64,000 nt of DNA, from NCBI RefSeq assembly GCF_042665545.1, contig NZ_JBHTCM010000028.1, positions 248,001 through 312,000 on the forward strand, given 5' to 3'. The position numbers were made by a program, and so were the translations under genes. Each line of letters starts with the position of its first letter. Position 1 is the first letter of the stretch. Below, one piece after another: positions 1-7,888 of the stretch. Source of the DNA: Rhodocista pekingensis. Its GTDB lineage: Bacteria > Pseudomonadota > Alphaproteobacteria > Azospirillales > Azospirillaceae. Under the pieces are notes generated by a model. The model did no database searches. It was given only the letters and a program-made list of their open reading frames with translations, and was not told the DNA's origin.

Positions 1-66
1 CCCGCTGACACCGGCCGGGGCGGCCGCAGGACCGAGGGTTCCCTCCCCGCTGCACCATACCGACCT

Positions 67-102
67 GTAAGGCCCGGTCTCCGCAAGGAGGCCGGGCCTT
101 AC
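67..102 (+). terminator. Strong hairpin, probable terminator of an upstream unit
   Basis: A 16-base-pair stem (one T-G wobble) closes on a GCAA tetraloop, with outer arms GTAAGGCCCGG and CCGGGCCTTAC. The sequence after it (GCTTTCC) is only weakly T-rich. It most likely ends transcription of a gene lying before the window. Confidence 0.65.
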
Positions 103-171
103 GCTTTCCAGGACCGGCGCCGCACCCGTTCCGGGCCGATCACAGCCGCCATCCGATCAGGCACCCTCTTT

Positions 172-194
172 CGGTCAGGTTGAAGACCTGACCG
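172..194. repeat. Perfect 9-bp inverted repeat upstream of the MCP gene
   Basis: CGGTCAGGT and ACCTGACCG are exact inverted copies separated by TGAAG. It lies about 210 bases before the chemoreceptor start and overlaps a weak promoter-like pair. It could be an operator for an unknown regulator or a second terminator hairpin; no T-run follows. Confidence 0.5.
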
Positions 195-406
195 CGACCG
201 GTATTTCCAGTCAGGGCCCCCCGATTAAAAGATCCTGAAGCACCTGCCCCGTCCAGGGCGGGCACCGGGAGGTTTCATAGCCGAACTTATCCAGTTTTTT
301 AACCATATACCTATACCAAATAGAAACATCTTCTGGTCGGGGCACACCCATACTGGATATCACCCGGTTTCCGTCGGGCCGTCAGCGCCGTAATCAAGGG
401 ATCAGC

Positions 407-2404
407 ATGGACAAGTATCTTTCTCGGGTCACCGTCGGCCAGCGGCTCGTTCTTCTGATCGCCGTCCTGGTTCTCGCCCTGGCGGGAACGACGACGGCCG
501 ATCTGTTCTCTTCGCGTCGGCAGGCATTCGACAGCCGCCAGGATCTGGTCCGCTCCATGGCGGAATCCGCCCGCAGCATCGTCGCCAGCTTCCATGCCGC
601 CGCCCGGCGGGGCGAGGTCACGGAGACGGAGGCGAAGGCTGCCGCCCTGGCGGCGCTGGGCGCCATGCGCTACGGCGACGGCGACTACATCTGGGTCAAC
701 GACCGCCAGCCGCGCATGGTCATGCACCCGATCAAGCCGGAGATGAACGGCACCGATCTGGCCGGCACGAAGGACGCCGAAGGCAAGCTGCTGTTCATGA
801 ACATGCTGGCCGCGACCGAAGGGGGAAAATCCGGCTTCGTGGACTATCTGTGGCCGAAGCCGGGCCAGAGCGAACCCGCCGAGAAGATCTCCTTCGTCAC
901 CTCCTTCGAACCCTGGGGCTGGGTGGTCGGCACCGGCCTCTATGTGGATGACGTGCAGGCCCGGTTCCTGGCCGAAGCCAAGGCGGTCGCCCTGCTGACC
1001 GCCCTGATCCTGCTGGTGGCCGGGGCCGCCGGTTATGTGCTGATCCGCTCCATCCGGCAGCCGCTGGAGCGCACGACCACGGCCGTGCGCCGGCTGGCGG
1101 ACGGCGACCTGGACGTGCAGATCGTGGATGCCGACCGCAAGGACGAGATGGGCGAGATCGCCCGGGCGCTGGAGGTCTTCCGCCGCAATGCCCGCGAGGC
1201 GCGGCGGCTGGAGAACGCGGCGGCGACCGAGCGCGCCATCCGCGAACGCCGCCGCGCCGCGCTGGAGCAGCATACGGCCGACCTGAACGCCGCCGTCTCC
1301 GGCGTGCTTCAGGGGCTGTCCGGGGCGGCCACCGACATGCAGGGCACCGCCCGCAGCATGTCCGACACGGCCGGCCGGACCCGCGACCAGGCCAGCGACG
1401 TGACCACCAATGCCGCCCAGAGCGCCGAGAACCTGACCACCGTTGCCGCCGCGACGGAGGAGATGCTGTCGTCGATCCAGGAGATCGGCCGGCAGGTCGA
1501 GGAGGCCCGCCGCGTGGCGAACGAGGCGGTGGACGAGACCGAGCGCACCGACACCATCATGCGCGGGCTGGTGGATGCCGCGGCCCAGATCGGCGACGTG
1601 CTGAAGCTGATCACGGAGATCGCCGCCCGCACCAACCTGCTGGCGCTGAACGCCACGATCGAGGCGGCGCGGGCGGGGGAGGCCGGCAAGGGCTTCGCCG
1701 TCGTGGCCGGCGAGGTCAAGACCCTGGCCAACCAGACCGCCAGGGCGACGGAGGAGATCAGCGCCAAGATCCAGGCCGTGCAGGCCGCGACGGGACAGGC
1801 ATCCGGCTCCCTGACCCAGATCTCGGGGATCATCGGGCGCATGGACCAGATTTCCTCCTCCATCGCGGCGGCCATCGACGAGCAGTCGGCGACGACCCAG
1901 GAGATCGTGCGCAACGTCCAGAACGCCAGCGGATCGACCGCCCAGGTCACCGCCCTGATCGGCGACGTGTCGCGCGCCGCACGGGACACCGGCACGGCTT
2001 CCGATCAGGTGCTGGCGGCGACCGGCGACCTGGCGCGGCAGGCCGAGAGCCTGCGCCACGAGGTCGAGAGCTTCATGCAGCAGATGGAAGGGGCCGGCGA
2101 CCAGCGCAACTACGAGCGGGTCCCCTGCGCCCTGGAGATCAGCATCTCCTGCGGCGAGCGGACGGTACCCACGAAGACGCTGTATCTGTCCATCGGCGGG
2201 CTGGCGACGCCCGACGTGCTGCCCGGAGCGCAGCCTGGGCTGGGGGTCACCATCGGCTTCGGCCAGCGGCAGGTCGCAGCGCGCATCGCGCGGGTCGAGT
2301 CCGGTACGATCGCCTATACCTTCTCGCTGGCGGGCGACGCGGCCGGGCAGGCCTTCATCGACGCCCTGGTCGAGCGCCAGCGCGACAACCGCACGGCGGC
2401 CTGA
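407..2404 (+). CDS. Methyl-accepting chemotaxis protein with Cache sensor and C-terminal PilZ domain
   Basis: Membrane chemoreceptor of 665 residues. A first membrane helix (about 13-30) leads to a periplasmic single-Cache domain (about 35-185, with a WGWVVGTGLY core), then a second helix (about 194-213), HAMP (about 214-266) and a long cytoplasmic signalling coiled coil whose hairpin tip is around 405-430 (NLLALNATIEAARAG). A PilZ domain follows at about 566-660. It keeps the RxxxR motif (R567, R571), but the second motif, normally [D/N]xSxxG, reads YLSIGG (593-598), so c-di-GMP binding is plausible but not certain. Azospirillum Tlp1 has the same receptor-PilZ layout. The start is set by AAGGGA five bases before the ATG. 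It converges on the Cache gene at 2458. Confidence 0.95.
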   Translation: MDKYLSRVTVGQRLVLLIAVLVLALAGTTTADLFSSRRQAFDSRQDLVRSMAESARSIVASFHAAARRGEVTETEAKAAALAALGAMRYGDGDYIWVNDRQPRMVMHPIKPEMNGTDLAGTKDAEGKLLFMNMLAATEGGKSGFVDYLWPKPGQSEPAEKISFVTSFEPWGWVVGTGLYVDDVQARFLAEAKAVALLTALILLVAGAAGYVLIRSIRQPLERTTTAVRRLADGDLDVQIVDADRKDEMGEIARALEVFRRNAREARRLENAAATERAIRERRRAALEQHTADLNAAVSGVLQGLSGAATDMQGTARSMSDTAGRTRDQASDVTTNAAQSAENLTTVAAATEEMLSSIQEIGRQVEEARRVANEAVDETERTDTIMRGLVDAAAQIGDVLKLITEIAARTNLLALNATIEAARAGEAGKGFAVVAGEVKTLANQTARATEEISAKIQAVQAATGQASGSLTQISGIIGRMDQISSSIAAAIDEQSATTQEIVRNVQNASGSTAQVTALIGDVSRAARDTGTASDQVLAATGDLARQAESLRHEVESFMQQMEGAGDQRNYERVPCALEISISCGERTVPTKTLYLSIGGLATPDVLPGAQPGLGVTIGFGQRQVAARIARVESGTIAYTFSLAGDAAGQAFIDALVERQRDNRTAA

Positions 2405-2419
2405 CCCGGCTGCGGGTGT

Positions 2420-2450
2420 CCGGACGGGGTGGACCGCCCACCCCGTCCGG
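2420..2450. terminator. Bidirectional terminator hairpin between convergent genes
   Basis: A perfect 13-base-pair stem (CCGGACGGGGTGG with CCACCCCGTCCGG) and loop ACCGC lie between the stops of the chemoreceptor (2404) and the Cache gene (2458). It probably serves both strands. Confidence 0.75.
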
Positions 2451-2457
2451 GCCCGGC

Positions 2458-2901
2458 TTACTTGTAGTAGCCGACGGCGCAGACCTGATCGTCGACCTTG
2501 GTGACGTAGGTGACCTTCTGCACCGGCTCCGTCTCACCGGGGCGCGGCCACATGTAGCTGACCTCAGAGATCTTGCCCTCGGCCGCCGTGCCGTAGATCT
2601 CTTCCCCCAGCGCCTTGCCGGTCTTGTCCTTCAGGTCGCGCAGGCTCTTGCCCGTCAGGGACGGGTGTGCGGTGAACAGGCCGTCCGGCCCGCCGCAGAA
2701 GGGGTAGAGGTCGCGGTCCTTGAATCCGCCCTCGCCCTGGGCGAACTGGCGGAGCGCCTTGTCCTTGTCCTGCTGGATCGCCGTAACGGCACGCTCCAGC
2801 ATCGCCTTCGCCTCCTCCGCGGTGCCGAAGTCGGCGGCGCGGGCGCCGACAGCCGCGAACAGCAGGGTGATGACCAGTCCGATACGCATGGGCACTTTCA
2901 T
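2458..2901 (-). CDS. Secreted single-Cache-domain protein
   Basis: A 147-residue protein with a signal peptide (hydrophobic 7-20, likely cleaved near ARA-ADF at 22/23) followed by one Cache_2-type fold. The closing motifs (YMWPRPGETEPVQKVTYV, then VCAVGYY) are those of the Cache sensor domain of the neighbouring chemoreceptor. It has no membrane anchor and no signalling domain, so it should be a free periplasmic ligand-binding protein. GGGAGG lies five to six bases before the ATG at 2901, which favours that start over the ATG four codons later. The role is unknown; it may present a ligand to a receptor, or be a solo Cache protein such as those found near cytochromes and chemoreceptors. Confidence 0.85.
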   Translation of the reverse strand: MKVPMRIGLVITLLFAAVGARAADFGTAEEAKAMLERAVTAIQQDKDKALRQFAQGEGGFKDRDLYPFCGGPDGLFTAHPSLTGKSLRDLKDKTGKALGEEIYGTAAEGKISEVSYMWPRPGETEPVQKVTYVTKVDDQVCAVGYYK

Positions 2902-2954
2902 CGGGACCTCCCGGTGGCCGTTGTTCTGAAGGTTCGACGCCTGATGGCGACAGA

Positions 2955-2980
2955 CTCTTATGGACAGCTCTTACGGACAG
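2955..2980. repeat. 13-bp tandem repeat, two copies
   Basis: CTCTTATGGACAG is followed directly by CTCTTACGGACAG, 12 of 13 bases identical. It lies about 55-80 bases upstream of the Cache gene start, so it may be a regulatory direct repeat for that gene. Confidence 0.5.
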
Positions 2981-3192
2981 GCTCTGGTGGACTGCGCCGT
3001 GACCCGCCTGCGGCTGGACGGCGCCCCACGGTCAGGAACCGGCGGCCCGGTCCGCCCGCTCCCGGACGGCCCGGCATGCAACCGGGGCGCGTGAACGGGA
3101 GTTCCATGGGCAGGCGCCGGGGCAGGTTCCTGGCCTGGGAATCGACCCATGCGGGCACGGTTGCTGTCAACAGGAAACCCACTCGCCGGGCG

Positions 3193-3219
3193 GGGAATCC
3201 GGACGCAGGACGGATTCCC
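3193..3219. repeat. 8-bp inverted repeat GGGAATCC / GGATTCCC
   Basis: Perfect inverted arms separated by 11 bases in the long region before the second chemoreceptor. Operator or hairpin; nothing distinguishes the two. Confidence 0.4.
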
Positions 3220-3444
3220 GGGCGACCTCCCTGGAGCGACCGGCCCGCCACGTCTTCCGGTCAGCTCCCGGAGAAATTGCCGGAATCTTAATGTTCATGA
3301 CGCGACAGTGAAGTACCCATAATGGATGCGACCACGACCGCTTTCCCCATACCCGCGTAACGCAGCCTTCCCGCCTGCCGCACCGATGATGCGCTCCGCC
3401 CTCGCCGGTTTCTCTGCCACGATCCCCGATCCAGGACCTTGCCC

Positions 3445-5118
3445 ATGACGCTGACCCAGAAAATTCTCGCCCCGGTCGCCATCCTGTCGCTCGTCGCCGC
3501 CATCATCGCCGGATCGGCGTTCCTGAGCCTGGACCGGATCGGCGGGGCGGTGACGCAGATGAAGGCGCAGAGCAATCTGGTGATCGCCGCCTCGGAACTG
3601 CGCAGCACCAGCCGCGCCCTGCAACGCGACGCGCTCAACCTCGTGTTCGAACCGGCGGAGAACCGGCAGGCCATCGCCGAGCGATTCAACAGGCGTCTCG
3701 CCTCCATGTCGGAGCAGACCGCGGCCATCGAGACGCGCTTGACCGCGGCGGAGGCGCGTTTCGCCCCCTTGCAGCGCGACGTGGTCGCCGCCCTGATCCA
3801 GGTCCGGGACGCGGCCCTGTCAGGCGATACCGCCGGCGCGCATGATCTGTTCAAGACGAAGGTCCGGTCGGCGGAGCGGGCCGCGTCCGAACTGACTGAC
3901 CCGATGATCGAGGACGGCATCAAGCGGGTCGCCGAACTGGAGACCTCGCTGGCCGAGACCAGCGCCATGGAAACCTGGATCATGGGCACGGTCGCCCTGG
4001 TGGGCATCCTGGCCGGTCTCGCTGTCTCGCTGCTGGTGGCCCAGCGTGGCGTCATCCGGCCCGTGGACCGGGTGACCGAGGCGATGACGAAGCTCCAGGC
4101 CAAGGACTACGACTTCGAGCTGCCCGACCATGGCCGCAGCGATGCCATCGGCGGCATGGCCCGGGCCGTCATGGTGTTCCGCGACGCGATGCGCCGGGCC
4201 GACGAGCTGGAAGCCGAACAGCGCCGCGAGCAGGAGCGGCGGAACCGGCAGTCCGCGCGCCTCACCGCCCAGGTCAAGGACTTCGTGGACGGCATGAACG
4301 CCATCACCGACGAACTGGCGCGGGAATCGGGAATGCTGAAGGCCGACGCGGATTCCCTGGCCGCCGCCGCCGGCCGCACGGCGCAGATGACGGAGGAGGC
4401 GACGACGGCGACCGAACGCACGGCCAGCAACGTGCAGACGGTGGCCGCGGCGACGGAGGAGCTGTCCGCCTCCATCCATGAGATCAGCGCCCGCGCCGGG
4501 GAGACGGCCGCCCGTTCCACCGAGGGCGCCAATCAGGCGAAGGAGACGGCCGAGCGCGTGGCCCGGCTGCGCGACACGGTGGCCGAGATCGGTCAGGTTG
4601 TGGACATCATCAACGGGATCGCGGCCCAGACCAACCTGCTGGCGCTGAACGCCACCATCGAGGCCGCCCGCGCCGGGGAAGCCGGCAAGGGCTTCGCCGT
4701 CGTGGCGCACGAGGTCAAGTCGCTGGCCACCCAGACCGCCAAGGCGACGGAGGAAATCCGTGCCCAGGTGGAGGGGGTGCAGGGCGCCACGGTGGACGCC
4801 GCCGCCGCCATCGAGCGGATCGTCGGCCTGATCGGCGACATCAGCGCCATGACCGGCGCCATCGCCGCCGCCGTCGAGGAACAGTCGGCCGTGACCAACG
4901 AGATCACCCGCAGCATCCAGGGGGCCGCCAGCGGCACGGAGACGATCCGGATGGAGGTCCACCAGCTCCACGCCACGGCCAGCGACACGGGCAGCGTCGC
5001 CGGCCGGGTGAACGGGGCCGCGTCCGATCTGGCCGGGCGCTCCGACGCGGTACGCAGCCGGGTCCGTGCCTTCGTCACGGAGCTGTCGACGGACACCGGC
5101 GACCGGGCGGCGGGGTAA
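3445..5118 (+). CDS. Methyl-accepting chemotaxis protein, membrane type
   Basis: A 557-residue receptor. One membrane helix (about 6-26), a periplasmic helical region of about 145 residues that looks like a four-helix-bundle sensor, a second helix (about 175-199), HAMP (about 200-253) and the standard methylation/signalling coiled coil with its hairpin tip near 392-418 (NLLALNATIEAARAGEAGKG). There is no PilZ domain, unlike the receptor at 407, and no C-terminal CheR-tethering pentapeptide. The ATG at 3445 has AGGA eight bases upstream; an in-frame TTG two codons earlier is less likely. The ligand is unknown. Confidence 0.93.
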   Translation: MTLTQKILAPVAILSLVAAIIAGSAFLSLDRIGGAVTQMKAQSNLVIAASELRSTSRALQRDALNLVFEPAENRQAIAERFNRRLASMSEQTAAIETRLTAAEARFAPLQRDVVAALIQVRDAALSGDTAGAHDLFKTKVRSAERAASELTDPMIEDGIKRVAELETSLAETSAMETWIMGTVALVGILAGLAVSLLVAQRGVIRPVDRVTEAMTKLQAKDYDFELPDHGRSDAIGGMARAVMVFRDAMRRADELEAEQRREQERRNRQSARLTAQVKDFVDGMNAITDELARESGMLKADADSLAAAAGRTAQMTEEATTATERTASNVQTVAAATEELSASIHEISARAGETAARSTEGANQAKETAERVARLRDTVAEIGQVVDIINGIAAQTNLLALNATIEAARAGEAGKGFAVVAHEVKSLATQTAKATEEIRAQVEGVQGATVDAAAAIERIVGLIGDISAMTGAIAAAVEEQSAVTNEITRSIQGAASGTETIRMEVHQLHATASDTGSVAGRVNGAASDLAGRSDAVRSRVRAFVTELSTDTGDRAAG

Positions 5119-5133
5119 CGGAACCGCCCGGCG

Positions 5134-5158
5134 GGTCCGGCCGCCTCCCGGCCGGACC
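5134..5158 (+). terminator. Terminator-like hairpin after the chemoreceptor
   Basis: A perfect 9-base-pair stem (GGTCCGGCC / GGCCGGACC) with a 7-base loop begins 16 bases after the stop. No T-run follows, which is common in GC-rich genomes. Confidence 0.5.
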
Positions 5159-5244
5159 TGTCAGGAAATTCATGCGGCGGACAGGCCGGCGTCGCGCGGG
5201 CCGTCGCAGGGTGCCTTCCCCGGTCGCCGGAAGGCTTCCCCGCC

Positions 5245-7875
5245 ATGCCGCACAGTGCTGATACCACCCTGCCCGCCGCCCCCGATGTGAAGGGCGCGGG
5301 TCCCCTCCTCCCCCTGCTCCGCCGCCTGCTGCCCTGGGCCGTCGCCCTCCTGGTCGCCTCGCTGGCCATCGTCGCCGCGGGCCGGCTGCGCGCGGAGTTC
5401 GACCTCGCCGCCCTGGGCCGGGAGGTGGCGACCCTGCCGGCCGCGGCCCTGGCCGGCTGCGTCCTGCTGACGCTCGCCAGCTACACCACCCTGGTCGGCT
5501 ACGACCTGTCCGCCCTGCGCTGGATCGGGGCACGGCTGCCCCTGGCGCGGGCCGCCATGGGCAGCTTCATCGGATTCGCCTTCAGCAACACGCTGAGCTT
5601 CACGGCCTTCAGCGGCGGCGCCATCCGTTACCGCCTCTACACCACCGCCGGGCTCTCGGGCATGCAGGTGGCCAAAGCGGTGTTCTTCCTCAGCACCGCC
5701 TTCATGGTCGGAATCAGTCTGGTCGGCAGCGTCGGGCTCTGGCTGGCGCCGGAGCGCGCCGCGGCGGTGCTGCACCTGCCGCCCGCCGCGGTCCGGACGC
5801 TGGCGATGGTGGTGGCCGTGAGCCTCCCGGTCCTGCTGCTGGCGGCCGCCCTGTGGCGCCGGCCGCTGGTCCTGTTCGGCCGCGAGATCACGCTGCCCGG
5901 ATCGAAGCTGCTGCTGATGCAGCTCGTCATCTCAACGACCGACATCGCCTTTTCCGCAGGCGCGCTCTATGTGCTGCTGCCGGCCGACACGCCTGTCGGC
6001 TTCGCCGCCTTCGCCGGTGTCTACTGTGCCGCGATCGTGCTGGGGCTGCTGAGCCACCTGCCCGGCGGCATCGGGGTGTTCGACGGCATCATGGTGCTGG
6101 CGCTTGCCGATGCCGTGCCGGCAGAGCGCATGGGGGCGGCGCTGCTGGTCTACCGCGCCGTCTATTACCTGCTGCCGCTGCTGGCGGCGGTGGCCCTGCT
6201 GGCCGGACACGAGGGCCGGGCCCTGCGCGACCGCCTGCCGCTCGCGGAGCTGCGCCGCCGGACCGCGGGCGCGCTGCGGCTGGGGCGGGGCGCGCTGCCC
6301 GCCGCGGCGGCCGCGGTGGCGGTGGCGGCGGGGATCGTGCTGCTGGTCTCGGGCGCGCTGCCGGCGGTGCCGGGGCGCGTGCATGCCGCGGCGGCACTGG
6401 TCTCCCTGCCGGTGGTGGAGGTGTCGCACATCCTGAACAGCGTCGTCGGGCTGGGCCTGGTCCTGATCGGCCGTGGCCTCTACCAGCGGCTGGACAGCGC
6501 CTGGACCCTGACCATGGGGCTCCTGGGCGCCGGCGTCGTGCTGAACCTGCTGAAGGGCCTGGACTGGGAGGAGGCGGTGATCCTGGCCGGCTGCGCCGCG
6601 ATCCTGTGGGCGGCGCGCGAGGAGTTCTACCGCCGGGGCTCCCTGACCGATGTGCGGCTGACCCCCGGCTGGGTGCTGGGCAGCGCCGGGCTGGTGGCAG
6701 GAGCCGTGGTGCTGACCCTGTTCGCTTTCGAGCATGTCGAGTACCGCGACGCGCTCTGGTGGCAGGTCGCCACCACCGCCGACGCGCCGCGCAGCATGCG
6801 CGCCCTGGTGGCGACGGGGGTGGCACTGCTGGGCCTGTCGCTGCATGCCCTGCTGCGGCCCGCCCCGCGGACGACGCCGCGCCCCGACGCGGCGACGGTG
6901 GAGCGCGCCGCGGCCCTGCTGCCGACCTCCCCCCGCACCGAGGGGAACCTCGTGCTGCTGGGCGACAAGGCCGTGCTCTTCAACGAGGCCGGTACGGGGT
7001 TCCTGATGTACGGCGTCAGGGGACGGAGCTGGGTCGCCATGGGCGACCCGGTCGGCCCGGTGGAAACCTGGCCCGATCTGGTCTGGTCGTTCCGTCAGAT
7101 GGTCCACCGCCACGGCGGGCAGGCCGCCTTCTACCAGGTCCGCCCGGAATCCCTGCCGCTCTACCTGGATGCCGGGCTGCTGCCCGTGAAGATCGGGGAG
7201 GAGGCGCGCGTGCCGCTGGCCGGCTTCGACCTGGAGGGGCCGGAGCGGCGCGACCTGCGCTATGCCGTGCGCAAGGGCGGGCGCGACGGGCTGAGCTTCG
7301 CCCTGGTCGGACGCGATGAGGTGCCGGCGCTCCTGGACGAGCTGCGCGCCGTGTCGGACGCCTGGCTGGCCGGACGCAAGGTGCGCGAGAAGGGCTTTTC
7401 CGTCGGCTGGTTCGACCCGGATTATCTGGGCCGTTTCGATCATGCGGTGGTGCGCCACGAGGGGCGGATCGTCGCCTTCGCCAACCTCTGGGCCGGGGCG
7501 CCGGGTGGCGAGCTGAGCGTGGACCTGATGCGGCACCGGCCCGACGCGCCTCCCCTGACCATGGACTTCCTGTTCGCGCACCTGATGCTGTGGGGGGCCG
7601 GAGCCGGCTTTTCCTGGTTCAACCTGGGAATGGCGCCGCTCTCCGGCCTGACCGGGCGGCCGCTGGCGCCGCTCTGGCACCGGCTGGGCGCCTTCGTCTT
7701 CACCCGTGGCGAGCCCTTCTACGGCTTCCGCGGGCTGCGCCAGTACAAGGAGAAGTTCCACCCACGCTGGGAGCCCCGCTACCTCTGCTCCCCCGGCGGG
7801 CTGGCCCCGGCCACCATCCTGGCCGACGTGGCCGCCCTGGTGGCGGGCGGGCTGGACGGCACCATCGGGAAGTGA
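5245..7875 (+). CDS. mprF: Bifunctional lysylphosphatidylglycerol synthase/flippase (MprF/LpiA)
   Basis: Membrane enzyme of 876 residues. The first 500 or so residues are a run of membrane helices of the LPG_synthase_TM/UPF0104 type, with the family motif GGAIRYRLYTTAGLS, which flips the lipid. The C-terminal soluble part (about 545-850) is a DUF2156 aminoacyltransferase that moves lysine from lysyl-tRNA to phosphatidylglycerol. The product lowers surface negative charge and protects against cationic peptides and acid. GGAAGG ten bases before the ATG supports the start. The next gene begins 13 bases after its stop and encodes the AcvB/VirJ partner, the classic lpiA-acvB pair of alphaproteobacteria. 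Confidence 0.93.
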   Translation: MPHSADTTLPAAPDVKGAGPLLPLLRRLLPWAVALLVASLAIVAAGRLRAEFDLAALGREVATLPAAALAGCVLLTLASYTTLVGYDLSALRWIGARLPLARAAMGSFIGFAFSNTLSFTAFSGGAIRYRLYTTAGLSGMQVAKAVFFLSTAFMVGISLVGSVGLWLAPERAAAVLHLPPAAVRTLAMVVAVSLPVLLLAAALWRRPLVLFGREITLPGSKLLLMQLVISTTDIAFSAGALYVLLPADTPVGFAAFAGVYCAAIVLGLLSHLPGGIGVFDGIMVLALADAVPAERMGAALLVYRAVYYLLPLLAAVALLAGHEGRALRDRLPLAELRRRTAGALRLGRGALPAAAAAVAVAAGIVLLVSGALPAVPGRVHAAAALVSLPVVEVSHILNSVVGLGLVLIGRGLYQRLDSAWTLTMGLLGAGVVLNLLKGLDWEEAVILAGCAAILWAAREEFYRRGSLTDVRLTPGWVLGSAGLVAGAVVLTLFAFEHVEYRDALWWQVATTADAPRSMRALVATGVALLGLSLHALLRPAPRTTPRPDAATVERAAALLPTSPRTEGNLVLLGDKAVLFNEAGTGFLMYGVRGRSWVAMGDPVGPVETWPDLVWSFRQMVHRHGGQAAFYQVRPESLPLYLDAGLLPVKIGEEARVPLAGFDLEGPERRDLRYAVRKGGRDGLSFALVGRDEVPALLDELRAVSDAWLAGRKVREKGFSVGWFDPDYLGRFDHAVVRHEGRIVAFANLWAGAPGGELSVDLMRHRPDAPPLTMDFLFAHLMLWGAGAGFSWFNLGMAPLSGLTGRPLAPLWHRLGAFVFTRGEPFYGFRGLRQYKEKFHPRWEPRYLCSPGGLAPATILADVAALVAGGLDGTIGK

Positions 7876-7888
7876 CGGGCGCACGGCG

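Larger units (their letters stand above)
1..406. other. Intergenic region before the first chemoreceptor
   Basis: No gene is supported here. The stretch holds a strong hairpin at 67-102 and a perfect inverted repeat at 172-194, both listed separately, then an AT-richer part at about 280-335 that probably carries promoter elements for the chemoreceptor at 407. A weak sigma70-like pair (TTGAAG at 180-185, TATTTC at 202-207, 16-base spacer) overlaps the inverted repeat, but it is not convincing alone. Confidence 0.5.
2902..3444. other. Divergent intergenic region with repeats
   Basis: No gene is supported. This region separates the divergent Cache protein and second chemoreceptor. It holds a 13-base tandem repeat at 2955-2980 and an 8-base inverted repeat at 3193-3219 (both listed). 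A possible promoter for the plus-strand receptor ends in CATAAT at 3318-3323, with a poor -35 (TTCATG at 3294-3299). Confidence 0.5.

Noticed and set aside
1..70. Short open frame ending in TAA at 68-70, and a CACCA string at about 51-55 resembling a tRNA end
   Set aside because: The frame is only about 22 codons with mixed codon use, and no tRNA T-arm (GTTC-R-A) precedes CACCA. Neither a gene end nor a tRNA can be supported.
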